Shown here one piece after another: positions 48,829 to 60,887 of a DNA stretch of 64,000 bases (its first letter is position 1; every line of letters starts with the position of its first letter). The DNA lies in NCBI GenBank assembly GCA_037974965.1, contig JBBPFI010000004.1:1364001-1428000 (forward strand), written 5' to 3'. Below the pieces are notes generated by a model that saw nothing but the letters and a program-made list of their open reading frames with translations, had not been told where the DNA came from and ran no database searches. The DNA comes from Dacryopinax spathularia (lineage: Eukaryota > Basidiomycota > Dacrymycetes > Dacrymycetales > Dacrymycetaceae). The translations under genes and the position numbers were made by a program.

Positions 48829-51800
48829 ATGGAAGAAGATCCTGGATCGTCTCACGTACCCGAAGGAAAGGATTGGTCAAGAGAGTTCGTGTTACGGCGC
48901 CTTTCGAGGGACTTGCCAGAGCTGGTTGAGGAACTAATCAGCTTCATGGAAGGCGTGTTTGGCTTGCCGGCTTCAATTGAAGCCAAGAGCCGGAGGCAGT
49001 CAGTTCTCCTATGGTCCGAAGCTCTGGTACGCCGCAGATGGCAACGGCTACGTAATTGCTCGCAGGATGCCTGACCAGGAAATATCAGAACCCTCTCATC
49101 TCCTTCTATTACTACCTTTGTGCTGCCAATCTCCATCCCCCTGCTCTCCACGGTCGCATTGCCGTCGTCTTGGATGCGTCTGCTAAGCTGCACGCACTCG
49201 GACAGCCCATCCCCATGCACGAGGGGGAAGGACTGCAAGTCAGACAGCTACCTGATATATACTTCAAGAAGCATGCCTGCTTCGGCGTCTTAAAGACGGG
49301 TGCAAAGCCACTACCCACCCTTCTCACGGAAGATGGAATTTTGGAGTTGCGATGGCGCGAAAATATCTCCTCCGGGGACCATGACTCGGCTCCGGTGGTC
49401 CACTCCATCACATTGAACTGGTACGACCGCACACGTTGGGCGCTGGGTCTACTTTTCGAGAGACTGCTCAATCTCTGCAATCGGCCAAACGCACGCGATG
49501 GTATGGCAGTCAAGGACGCTGCTTATCAGAAAGCTATCCGCCATCTGTGGCACCTCGTAAATCGCTTCTTCGAGGCAATGCGCATCGACCACCTCACGGG
49601 GTCATTGATGGTTAGAGCGCTGCTCGACTGCATCCATGCTGGTCAGGCCGTCTGCCTCGGCAATATCAAGTTCGAAGATACGATCTTGAACGCAAACGTC
49701 CTGCCTGTTGCATACCAACTGTATGCCAAAGGGGGAACCCCTGATTACTGGCTCTACGGCGTGTCCCTAAGGCATCTCCACAAGGAGGCTAGCATACCTT
49801 GGTGGAACTGGACCAAAGACAATCGTCGAGAGCCTCTCCTTCGAGCCATCGAGACAGATACTTCCCCCACGCTTTGCGACGAGATACATCCCGGTATATG
49901 CTGGGAACTCCAGCCGGCTCCTGGTGCGGTCGATATCTACGTCGCACATACCCTTGACGGTTGGGTATAGAAACGACACCTTCGGGATTGTTTGGCATAG
50001 CTGATTTGAATATCACAGCTTGTCTACTGCGTGGCTTGCTTTGTTTCGCATATCGAGGGTAGCGCCCCAATGATTGCCACATTGACACTTCTATTAGAAC
50101 AGCTCGAGCAACTACTGTCGAACGTGGACAAAGCTTATCCAGACCGAGAGCCCATCCTTTTGCCCCTCCCCATAAATCTCTTTCCGAGTATTGATCTACC
50201 ACCCTGGATTGGGAAACGCTGTCCCTTCGTGGAGAGCTTACAGAAGCTGCAGAAAGAGTACATCAAGGAGGTGATATGGTGGCCACGGGCCAGGGAGGCC
50301 ATGAGAGCATATTCGGACCGCGGTGATCTGAAACCAGCCTGCCAATGGATCGTACGTGTGCTCCGCCTCAGAGGCGTTGTAGATGCTGATGGAAACGTAT
50401 CTCAGGGATTGCTATTCGCGAATTTCGACGAGGAAGCTCTTGATGCCTTTCCCGACCACATCATGCGGCAATTCATGGAACTGATGCACGCTGTGCGCGA
50501 AGTCGTCCAGACTTCACCAGACGACGACTTGACCGTCCGACATGCTGCTCCAGATCCCGTCATCATTCCTCTCTCCCTCCGACTTAAATACAGACCCCTT
50601 TTCAAGTGTGCGGACGAGACACTTATCGCTCAAGCGAAAGAGCATTTACTCCGCATGCGAGCAAGTCCTCCCACAGCTGTCGAGTCCATGCTCATTAATA
50701 CCACGAAACATCTGCAACGCAGCTTTAGTCACATTAGATCCGCCTCTCCATCATCTTCCCCCAAGCTTGAGGAGCGCTTACCGACTCCTAGACCTGGTAC
50801 GATGGCTGGTGCCATTACCAGATCGAAGGAATATGACAACGTTATAGACGAGAAGGACAGGGCGCTGTTGGTCCAGAAAAAAGACGGACCTTCCCGGCCG
50901 GCTGCAGGAAATGACGGAATCAACGCCTCGAGCGGAGACCCTTTCAACTTCCCCAGTGGGCAGTGGTCACCGAGGCCACTGAGACCCATTGATCTTGCCG
51001 ACAGCGATATTAATCACTTGCCGGCATCTAGTCAGGACCTACCACACGAGCGGCAAACCCCCCCGAACCAGACTAGTTTACATCTGCCCAATGGGCCAGC
51101 TGTATGCGCCGGAGAATCAAATCAACCAGGCAACGCCCATTGCGGAATCGCGCCAGCACAAGACGCCCGAGAAGACGGCAGCCAGGTCGACGATAACGAT
51201 GTGCAGGACCGGGGGGCTGGGGAGATAACGGGGTCGGCAAGGAGGGCATCGACGGGAAGACGCAATCGGCTCGGCGACTCGTCCAGGGCAAAGAAGCGTA
51301 AAACGGGCCACTCGAATGCATCCAGCAACCCCGTCGCCCCTATATCATACGCCCAGCGGCCATTAACGGAGGATCCCCAGAGAGCGCAGTTCCCTTACTA
51401 CTCCTCTTCAGATTTTTCGACGCGCATCATATTCAGTCTGCGACCCTCTAAGTCGAAGGCGAAACTGAGGGACTGGACGACAGATGACCAGTTCAATTGC
51501 GGCACTCGTTTCATGCCAGATCGCCTGTCGCCCAACACTAAGGATCTTGCCCAGGAGATACGCAAGCGAGGTGCTGTAGAGATCGCGTATCCAGAGGAAA
51601 AACCGACGACGGTACGCACGATTCCACTTTCATTCTGGCCGGGTTCCGCGCTGACGTATCTCTACTAGTGGAGACACGCAATATACCGTTGCCAAAGCTG
51701 TCAACGCATACGGCCGAAGTACTTGAATGTGGAGAAAGGGCTGCTCGAGGACAACTTCAAGCCGATGGAGTTCTGCGTCAACCGGGGCCCTAATACCAAG

Positions 51801-52188
51801 TGCATCGACTGCACACGGTCCGGTGCGGATTGCGTATACCGCACGCCAGAGATGCAGAACAGTGCGTATGCATTCCATCGCAGATCGTGCTGATCTAAGA
51901 CATCTTGCAGTCCCATATTGGGCTTACAACGGTGTTCCTCAGCCAAGGGGTAAGCGCAGGTCGAAACCGCAGACGGACGACAGCGAGGTCGATGAAGACG
52001 ACGGTATATACTACCTCGGCGATCCGCCGGTCCGGAAGCCAGAACTCAAAACGCCAACACTTGCGGAAATGTGGGCAAGGCGAGCGAAGGTGTTGGGCAT
52101 CAGCGATTCTCTTCGGCCTCCGACAAAATCAGAAAAGCAGATGATGAAGAAGAAGAGCATGCGCAAGACGGATCAAGGAAATGTCTGA
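48829..52188 (+). CDS. Large orphan protein (about 1034 aa) with a C-terminal cysteine cluster
   Basis: Exons 48829-48924, 48983-49051, 49089-49964, 50019-51611, 51669-51861 and 51911-52188 splice in phase. Unknown family. The first half is globular and rich in aromatic residues (NPLISFYYYLCAANL, WYDRTRWALGLLFERLLNL, GTPDYWLYGVSLRHL). The middle is low complexity with a basic patch RAKKRKTGH that could be a nuclear signal. Near residues 895-945 are six cysteines in CQSC, EFCVNRGPNTKC and CTRSGADC, a zinc-binding-like cluster with some likeness to Zn2Cys6 spacing but too spread for a clear call. The C-terminus is charged. The 37-nt intron at 49052-49088 is the weakest joint; the start could lie further upstream. 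Confidence 0.65.
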
Positions 52189-52744
52189 AGCGGGCGCACG
52201 AGGAGGTGTATATGGAGACAAGGTATAGGAGGACGTCTCGCGAATTGGTCGAGTGCGGCCGCGCTGGGAGGTTCCGTTCATGCTACCGGCCACAACGATA
52301 TGGGGAAGTCTGGGAGCGTACGTAACTATCAATCACATAGACTTGTGGTTGCTGTAGTGACCTCTTCCAAATCATATCAGCCGGCGTTTGCTAGTAAAGT
52401 ACGAGAGAAAAGAGAGAATAGCGCACAGACCCAGTGTCTCTCAAGTCAGAGATTGAGGGTCCGCTTGTCCCTCCCTGTACGACCATCATCCCGGGCAGCT
52501 CTGCTCAGCGCGACGATCACTACTCTGTCGCAAACAGGGAAGGTTCTAACCCGTACTGGAAGACTGCAACCCTTAGCAGTCGGTAGTCCGCCTGAAGCGC
52601 CCGCTCCACCCATCATTATGGAGTTCACCTTGTCGCGGTCACATCTCGGCTCGCCGACTCAAGATGGTATCAGCCGTGAGCGATCTCCTTTATAGCGTAT
52701 ATATGCGTTGTAACAAACGTTCTAGCTTTTGTGAGAGTGCTGAA
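52189..52744. other. Intergenic stretch
   Basis: 556 bp between two plus-strand orphan genes; likely 3' UTR and promoter. No other feature seen. Confidence 0.4.
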
Positions 52745-54114
52745 ATGTCTACTCTCTACATCCCCGAACCTATTTCTGAGTCCACAATCCGATCGGGTAG
52801 GAATTGAGTGGAATCGTGGCTTCTAGTAATTCACGCATGCCGTAGCTTGTTCTTCAGACTGTGAACGCGAGCAAGTCCGCGTTCTGCAAGGTTCATCTGC
52901 AGAAGTCGTTCTTCGACTCGTATCGCCTGACGATGTCTGCCGAGCTCCTCAGCGCTCAACTAGATGTAACGAAGCTCTGTTCGCATTTGGAGACATGTCT
53001 CTCCGCCGACAACCTCCAACGTATCCACCTCGTGCTGCATGCTGGTTCGGATGCTGAGGATAGCAAAGTGGTCTCCCACGTTGATGGAACCGCGGGTGCT
53101 CCTCGTATCATCATTACCAGCTGGAAGTTCGAAGGTCTGCTCCACATTCTCCTCGTATCCGCCTGCTGCTTCTGTACTGACGCCGGCTTGAATGATCACC
53201 CTGTCAAGGCAACGATATCACCGCCCCGACTCCTTCCGGCACTCGTCCTGCGCGTGCAGAAGTCGGGCACAAGGCACGCGCAAAATCAGTGGGATCTGTC
53301 TGTCTGGAATACTCCGATACGTACACACATGTTGCGTCTGCGCCAGTCCCGTTCCACGTTTGCGACGATTTCTACGCTTTCACGTTCGACGTTCCGACCA
53401 CCGTACTGGTCCTGGACGATCTGCGGGACCTTGTGAACACCGACGGCCCGCTCCTGAAGTGCGCATTTGGGCCGAATGAGGTGGTGTTGAAAGGCAGAAA
53501 AGGCTCGGATGACACTCATCGTATGCTAATTGCTAATTTCGTCTTAGATGCGCAAGGATCTTCCGTGTCGGTGAATATTCACGTCACACGCTGTGTGAGC
53601 TATCGAAGTGCACGCACGACTGTTCACAAATCTGTGTCTGCACGAGACTTCGGGGTAAGGCTAAAATCCATATGTATTGCAAGCAATATTTGACGCATAT
53701 ACCTAGCTGGTAGGGCACTTGTGTTCCGATCTGCAAGTGCCGATGACATTGAACTATGGCGCCCGTCATGTCGATCCAGTTATCATCTCCGGCTCTTGGG
53801 GAAGAACGAGGTATCGACCTGGCACGATGGATCTACAGGTCACCCTGATCAACCGTGAAGCTGAGAAACCCAGCAAGCCCAAGTCACCCAACTTTGTGGT
53901 CCTCGGCGAACCGCCGCGACGTCAATCCGCCGTGTCCGCGCGGCAGGTCCCGCCTCCCGGGGCTGCTCAGCAGGTGGTTCCCGTTTTGCCGAGTGAGATC
54001 TATGACGATACGGTGCCGGACTCGGATGACGTCTGTGCGCCGGAGTCAAGCAACTGGGATGATGGGACTGTACCAGGGGGCTTTTGCAAGGCCTCGCCGC
54101 CAGTGAGCTCCTGA
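52745..54114 (+). CDS. Orphan protein of 380 aa
   Basis: Exons 52745-52796, 52858-52934, 52975-53134, 53209-53654 and 53707-54114 join in phase; introns of 40-74 nt. Unknown family. It starts MSTLYIPEPISE and has a first globular block with DDLCSHLETCLSADNL and IHLVLHAGSDAEDSK. A beta-rich middle contains FHVCDDFYAFTFDVPTTVL and GPNEVVLKGRKGSDD, followed by LVGHLCSDLQVPMTLNYG, and the tail is Pro/Asp-rich. No TM or signal peptide. The consistent phase over five exons supports it; function not claimed. Confidence 0.65.
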
Positions 54115-54574
54115 AATCCTTGTGGTTGTCCCGTGCTCATCTGCTGCATAGCTTGCCTTGTATCGGGGGCTCACCCGCAGTAACATCGATATGCTAGGAG
54201 ACGAGCGTGCTGTCGAGGCTCGTCAACCGATCTTTCCACCACTGCCTACAGATCGTCGCTGCTAGACGGGCGGTTTTCGACAGAGCGGCCTCACTTGCAG
54301 TTGCACACCGTGAGATTGCAGTAGCGTTCGTCTTTTGTCTTTATTGGGACGCAAGCTGGCAATCCTCTCGGATTCATATACAGCAGTTAGCATCATTGTT
54401 ACTAATTCACACGGTCTCCTCTTCGGTTGCCCCGACATGCTGAGCAGTTGTTCATCCACGGGACGAAATCGACTTCCCCGAAAGTTGGTAGACAGTCCAC
54501 TAAGAAAGAGCGCAACTACGAAGGCAACATGCATTGGTTCATTAACTGGGTGGTATTACTTGCGCTGACGACTA
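54115..54574. other. Convergent intergenic region
   Basis: 460 bp between the stops of the 380-aa orphan (+) and the F-box gene (-). Nothing else recognised. Confidence 0.4.
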
Positions 54575-56102
54575 CTAATTCCTGCGACAAAGGACGGCCT
54601 TAATGCTGTCGATGTACTCATCCGCCTCCTGCACAACCTCCGGGACGTCCCCTTCGAACAACAATCTCAAACCTGGCCAAATCCGCTCTTTCACCGTTGC
54701 CACATACTGCATCTCTCCCTCAATTGAGCGCAGACGCAACTTGAAATCCGTATTCGGTTGGCGAGGCTCGGGCCATATCAAGCCCATTCGGAAGTTGGCC
54801 AGTGTGAGTTGGACCTCGCTCAGCTTGGGACACGTATGCGTGATTGCAGCCAAGTCGACGATGGACACCGCCGCAGCATCGGCATCGAAGCAGTCGTCGA
54901 GCCTAATCCACGATATCGCTAGATAGACTAGTTCGCTCCAATTCGCGGTTAATAGCAGAACAGCATTGCTTCCCGTGGTGATCGGTTGTCGTGCTTCATG
55001 GTGGAGAGAAAAGCGAGTTATGGCGCAACATGCACTCAAAGCAGAAAAGTCAGCGAGCTTGACAGCGTGTCCGATCAGGTCCGAGCCCCGGCTGCGTAAG
55101 TTGATCTCGATCTCCTGGAGCAGTGGGAGCCTGCGCGATGCAACGAGGGAAAGCTCGGTCAACGACTCGCTCAGATCTGGATGCGACAAGTCGAGCACGA
55201 GGAAGTGAATAGGCGCTTCCACAACTTCCAGGAGTGAGCGCACGTTGAGCGTCGATGAGCTCAGTACGAGGGCAACTAAGGCTGGCCAGGAAGGGCGGTG
55301 AACGAGGGAGTCGCATGCATGCTGCACAGCCGCTGAGTCATGCTGACCGACCACTTCCAATCTCTCGATTCGCGAAGTACACAACTCCTCGAGAAGATCT
55401 TCTCGGAGAAGCGAGAACTGGAGAGATAGGCATCGAAGCAACCTCTGCCCGGTAATCAACGTCTTCAGAGGAAGCACCGTCAACGGACCTAGTCCTCGTT
55501 GATGAAGCCCAAGTCGTTGTAAGCGCGGAGAACGCGTAGGTAGTTCTTGGAGGAGCGCGTGGACAGCTTGCTCCCACCTCGGGAAGTCCTGGACGGTCGA
55601 TCGCGTGATTGTAATAGACAGACATTCAAGGTCCAGAACGAGGCACTTTTGCAAGGCATGGACACCGCCGGGTGTGTCAGTTGACACACTAAGGCGGCGA
55701 AGATTTGGGAATACCGGGAGTTGCCGAGCCTGAAAGCGGAGGAGATCCAGCTGAAGAGCTAATAGCATCGGTTCGGTGTGTTCTTCCTGCACATCCCAAT
55801 GGAGAGAGATGACAGATTGCCTATAGAAGTCGATCCTGCTCATGACCTACATGCGATGAGAGAAGGGTGCGCATACACGGGTCCAGCGTCCTAGTACTGC
55901 TTACCAGCCCAGTTTCATGCAGAGATATGCTACGTATGAGAGCATATAGCAGCTGCAGATTACCCGATCTCCAGACCGTCGCCAGGGTTCGGAAGGCAAA
56001 ACGAGCCGTACAAGCAAAGGAGATAGCATCGGCTCCGGATAGGTTCCCTGCGATCATACTGACCAACTCAGGTATACCGAACACCCTACCTCTAGCAGAC
56101 AT
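54575..56102 (-). CDS. F-box protein with leucine-rich C-terminus
   Basis: Probable substrate receptor of an SCF ubiquitin ligase; target unknown. Exons 56102-55905 and 55846-54575 give 489 aa. The N-terminal F-box reads RVFGIPELVSMIAGNLSGAD with the following CTARFAFRTLATVWR. The rest is a diverged leucine-rich solenoid typical of the agaricomycete family: FPNLRRLSVSTDTPGG, LKTLITGQRLLRCLSLQFSL, SRIERLEVVGQ, PIHFLVLDLSHPDLSESL, THTCPKLSEVQLTLANF. It ends YIDSIKAVLCRRN. The ATG chosen is six residues before the F-box. Such genes form large, fast-evolving families in mushrooms, which fits the accessory setting. Confidence 0.85.
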
Positions 56103-57194
56103 CCTTGTGAGCAGCGGCGTGGTTCTCTCCACAGCAGCTGACTCTGACCCGCGACTGCAGACGTTATCAGCTCAAGGCATGCGCGTTACTGAGTATATGC
56201 GCATCGACATACTTCATGAGCAGCAGACCCGCTTCCCTGGAGACGGCATCACTCTGGCTGAGAGGCATTGTCATGATCTGTAGGCAGTTCTGCTTAAGAT
56301 GCGAGCTGACCGCGGCGGTGGTAGTTCCAGAATAGCGGAGGCGGACAGCAGGTTGTTCGCGAGTCCGGTCGACTCGGAAGCAAACTGTTCTGACACCAAA
56401 AACATTATGGCAAATTCGGTCATTCCCCGGGATCGCCCATCCCCTCGATCCCTCGTTCTAGCGATCGCCCGTGGCTGCGAAACACCCTATACACCGAAGC
56501 AACCATACTACGGAATCGCCCATACACCAAATCACCCATTCTACGGAATCGCCCATTCCGCCAATCACCCTTTTAAGGATTGCCCATAGCGATATCACCC
56601 ATTCTACGGAAATACCGACTCCACCGTGGCACCCATTCTGTAGAGCGGATTCGCCCTCTTCTCTAGTGTGACTGTGTCGAAGCATGGAGGCATTCACATC
56701 GTGGCACTAAGGCGCTGAACAATTGGCGATCTTCGGGACGGAAGCGTCCGGAACTTGCTCTTTCTCGCCGCCTCGGCACGCGAGGCGACATGGTATTCCC
56801 AGATTTTCATGAGGCGTTCGGACCCAGCGATCTACGTCATCAGCTATTCATGCACACGCCTTTTTCTGAGTAAGTGAGTCAATCATGTCCGTAGATTCAC
56901 GCTAACGCATGCTCGCGATCAGGACACCCATGTCGCTGTGCACGAGTTCGCTGCACATCTCAACGATGAACGGAAACGAGCATCTCGACGCGACTTGCCC
57001 ATGGCTGGCTATATCAAAGTGTGCACTCTGCATTGATGTGTTTGTCCGCGTCTCAAGCCTAAGCTAAGCTCACGGCCTCCGTTCCATCCGCCGTCCTTTG
57101 AGCCCCCTTCGACATCTGTACACTCTGGCACCTATGGTATGGGAACATCACACGCACTCCTCTCACTATCGCAACCCTACCGGATCAAATCAAC
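56103..57194. other. Stretch with degenerate 33-bp repeats, upstream of the integrase gene
   Basis: 1.1 kb. At about 56505-56640 there are three to four degenerate units of about 33 bp built on acggaatcgcccat and caccaaatcacccattct. At 56824 an ATG opens a short frame (MVFPDFHEAFGPSDLRHQL) that could be a lost exon, but I cannot connect it to a gene. Confidence 0.5.
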
Positions 57195-58735
57195 ATGGCG
57201 GTCTATCCAGTAAGGAGCTCTTCGGTCCTGTCCCTCCACCAAGGACTCACTCGTGGCGGCAGTCCCATTTGACCGCCTGGGGGAGTTTGAAGACCTCTTA
57301 CGGAACATGCTCAAGCAGGGATTAAAGCGTCAGCAAATGATACGGGATTTGTATGTCCTCCACGGCTGGGGGATGAGGTTCGTTCTAGGCGCCCGCGAAG
57401 CCGCTGCCTGATCCGTCTTGCTCAGTGAGCGTACTCTTCACCGTTGGATTGTCCGCCTGGACCTCCCCACTCCTCGACATGTGGTCCACTCGGAAGAAGA
57501 GGTTGCAAGGGCCGTTGTTGAGGTCGTCGGAGAGGATCTGACGGCTTCTTGGGGCAGAGATCGGGTGCTGCACAAGGTCAGGCTGGAGAAGGATATGCCC
57601 GACGTCCGCAGGTACGCCCACTTACATTGACCTCATTCACGGCTCAACCTCTCATTCGACAGTACTCTCGTCCGACCCTTCCTGGTTGCCTTGGATGAAC
57701 ACAGCTCTCGAGCCAGAGCACCGCGGGCCGGTCGTCGTTTGCATCACAGTTCGTTATATTCTATCGGCCCCGGAGAGGAGTGGAGCGGAGACGGACATGA
57801 TAAATTGGCTCGCATGGAGATGCCCATTTGGGGACTTAGAGACAAAGCAACTCGCCGCACCCTCGGCTTGTGGGTTGTTCCCAATTCTCGACTGCTAGCC
57901 GTGCCTGCAACGCTATTTCTCCATGCCGCTCGCACAGTCGGAGGTTGGTTGCTTCACGCTATTTGCAACCACGCAGTCTGATATCAGTGTTCAGGCATTC
58001 CGGTGAAGCTCACCCTAGATAAGGGCTCGGAAGGGGGGCAGCTTGGTCTGCTGCAAACTCAATTGCGGTAAGAGATTCCTTCTCCAGGCGTCTGCCCAAT
58101 ACCATCTCACATGTATGGCGCCAGGCATCGATATGCTCCCGACCTCGATCATCGGGCCTTGCCTCCCTTCGCCCAGATCAAATCCGTATTCAATATCACA
58201 ATTGAGCGATCCTGGAGATATCTATACGAAAACCAACTGCTCTCCATTCTAAACGCCTGGGAAGCTGGCGCGCAAGCAGGCATCTATCATGGGGCTATCC
58301 CTCTGGAATAGTAAGTTCCGTTCTTCTGTGCGCGCAATTCGTCACATGGAACTATCTATGCACAGCGCGGTGGCACGTTGGCTGTGGGCTAAGGTTGTGC
58401 AGCAACAGCTCGATAGGTATGTCGAGGAGCGCAATGCGGCTCGTATCCGCAAGCAACCCAGGAGCCATCTTCCCACCGGCGACTCCCCGAATCGGTTCTG
58501 GCACGATCCGGAAAGCTGGGGGCTTGTCAACGTCATGATACCCGTCCCCGCCACCGATATTGATGAGCTGATTGAAGAGCATACCCCACCGGGTCTGTTT
58601 CAGTTCGTCTCGGATGAGATGGAGCTGCTCTGCACGCGTTTGTACACGGCAGTCGGATCCCCTTCCCTCAGTATTTTGTGCGTCTGGAGCGTGTACTCTG
58701 ATATGCTTCAAGTGTATAATGAGCATCATGTGTAA
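57195..58735 (+). CDS. Integrase-core (DDE) protein, basidiomycete single-gene family
   Basis: Exons 57195-57209, 57244-57377, 57426-57611, 57663-57943, 57995-58067, 58125-58310 and 58366-58735 join in phase to 414 aa. The protein belongs to an integrase-core group abundant in Agaricomycetes. Catalytic residues are all visible: first Asp in GPGEEWSGDGHDKL, second Asp in LTLDKGSEGGQ, Glu in TIERSWRYLYE. Family landmarks are WLWAKVVQQQLDRYVEERN, PTGDSPNRFW, NVMIPVPATDID and a final helix CVWSVYSDMLQVY. The N-terminus has a helix-turn-helix-like block (RTLHRWIVRLDLPTPR). I see no terminal inverted repeats. It could be a transposase or a captured host gene; it looks intact. The first exon (five codons) and the 34-nt intron 1 are the least sure. 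Confidence 0.82.
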
Positions 58736-59048
58736 GCGCTAACTCACCTGTGGAATCAAATGTCGACCCCGACAGCTGTTTTGCACTATGCCTTTTCATG
58801 TGGGAATTCTATACTAAGCCACGATGCTTGAGGCGACGCGGCGGACTTGGCATCTCCAGATCGCTCGGGCAGGGTCTGCGCTTCAAGCATCCATTACGCA
58901 TTTGATTCCCATTCTACAGGTTGAAGCGACGAAGCCATGCCAGTAGCTTACTATAGTAGGGTACGGCGGTGGGATTCTCATGAATACACTAAAAGTGGTC
59001 TTGCAACGAAATCCTGTCATATCCGACAACCGGCCCCTATTCTTCATT
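58736..59048. other. Convergent intergenic region
   Basis: 313 bp between the integrase-core gene (+) and the 249-aa orphan (-). No feature seen and no inverted repeat noticed. Confidence 0.4.
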
Positions 59049-59940
59049 CTACCCGTCAGAAGAAAATGTCGGCATGTTGGTGCATGAGGTCGACCATGTT
59101 TCGAACCATGTCCAGGTCTGCGACAGGATGATTGAGGTCAGTGTACGAGAAAACTGTAGGTTGAAGGCCCAATCACCTATGTCGTTGCCAAACTCGCTGT
59201 GGGTGTATATAGCAATGACGCAATCAGGACGGATCAGCCCTAGAACTTCAACGCAATTCCCCTCGCTGCCGATTGTTTTCGAGTATGTCTGTGCACGAAA
59301 AGGTTCAGCGAGCCGTTCCGTCCAGAATGCCAGTCCAACACACACCTTGCCCGAGTACAGGTGGACTGCTTTTCCGTCTGCCGCGATCCCTGTGAACGAA
59401 GGCCCTGTGACCTAGAACGCAACCAAAATACCGGGAGCTCGTCAGCAACCATGCAGGGCAGAAACTGTCATCGTACAGGTATGGCACTTAGCTTTACCAG
59501 GATACGGACGTATCGTCCAACATACTCTGGCAGATGCCCAGCGTAGACGTGCGGAGTTGGTGATCCTAAAGGTGGAGGAAGGGGACTGAGGTCGTCTAAG
59601 GCGCTGTTCCACCTTGAGGCCGGTGTTGAGATTTCCTCTTCGGCCAGATGAAACTCGTCAGAGGACGCCTCGGCAGACGATGTTGGAGAACATTTGCTGA
59701 TATCCTCAGGTCGAGCTTCAACAGGCATTGTGACAGCTGAAGGTGGTGAGGGCAGTTGTAGAAAGGGGGATGAGGTGGAGGCGCTAGGGAGCCAGTGTGG
59801 CACGGGTAAGAAGGAAGGGGTCGAGTGCTGGATATACCAGTGGCCACTGGCCAGTCGGCACACGAGAGCAGCGACTCCAGAAGCATAGCGTTCGTGTATT
59901 TGCGGTGCACAGGAAAAAACCCCTAGCAACCTGACTCCAT
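59049..59940 (-). CDS. Orphan protein of about 249 aa
   Basis: Exons 59940-59931, 59874-59498 and 59411-59049 splice in phase, though the first holds only ten bases and its ATG is uncertain. Unknown family. A block VAALVCRLASGHWYIQ, a Pro/Ser-rich middle, acidic DEFHLAEEEI, then a globular end starting VTGPSFTGIAADGKAVHLYSG, followed by VCVGLAFWTERLAEPFRAQ and IRPDCVIAIYTHSEFGNDIG. The C-terminal half looks beta-rich. No TM or catalytic motif is clear. Confidence 0.45.
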
Positions 59941-60887
59941 TTCGCCATCGAAGCTTCTAGACCGTGTGGTTCGTCGCGAGATTGCGTGTATATTTCCCGG
60001 TGTATGGGGAATATCCTACGTTCGTGATCAGCAAAGCGTCAACGGTAGGTTTCTCAAAAATGCATCGAGAAGAGGGGCCTACTTCAATCTGCTACGGCTC
60101 CCTCTGCGTCGGCGACTACACACGGACGAGAACACCAAGTCGGCCTGTGATCCATTGGAGGAAGTCGTTCATCGGAGGGAGCCCCCGCGACCGCCGGTGA
60201 GGATGATCGAAGAGCACCGTAAGAGGGGGTTTGTCTCTTCCGAGCATGCGTTCCCTTTGGTGACGGCTGAAGAATGAGAACACGTCTCTTCGGCGGAGGA
60301 CCGTGGTTGCTGACCATGAGCTCATACCATAGTAAGAGCGCGCCTGTGGGAAGCTCTCCCTGCGTCGGTGATGGGAGAAGCACAAGAGTAGATCGCCTGT
60401 GAACTTCTTGCGAGCAAGGTACGAGCAAGCTGCTTCCGCGCTTCTTTTGCGTGGTCGAACACGTTCAGGACGCCCGGAAGGAAAGATACCAGCGGAGGCA
60501 CTTTAGAACGCCAAGTGCACGTCAAGCACGGACGGAAGCAACCGTAACGCGACGAAGCAGGAAGTCGTTGCAATACTAGTATGGCGATGGAGCCAACCCA
60601 GTACAAACGCACCTCTCACCACCCTGCTCAAGACCACTTGCGGAATGCGACGGAAACTTGGGTTCGATCTACAAAGCCAGCTGTGCTTATTTTGCAGCAA
60701 AACTCGTACGCATGAATCGGAGATCGGGAATCGTGGGTTCGAGGCGTACATCAACACGGCATGAACAGTAACGTCCTCGGCCGAGCCACGAACATTATAT
60801 ATTCAGCCCCGAATTCGTCTCCAACGTCGTGCCACCCGGACGTCATACTCCTTGCGGCAACCGGTCTGATTTCTTCGCTCCTCGACG
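59941..60887. other. Intergenic stretch before the alpha-kinase gene
   Basis: About 950 bp. Open frames on both strands (for example + 59966-60277) have no motif I can name. The right part must hold the alpha-kinase promoter; tattatat-like AT-rich sequence at 60794-60800. Confidence 0.35.

Noticed and set aside
60690-60740. tRNA-like gggttcgagg sequence
   Set aside because: Only a T-arm-like string; no matching anticodon stem or acceptor stem could be folded around it.
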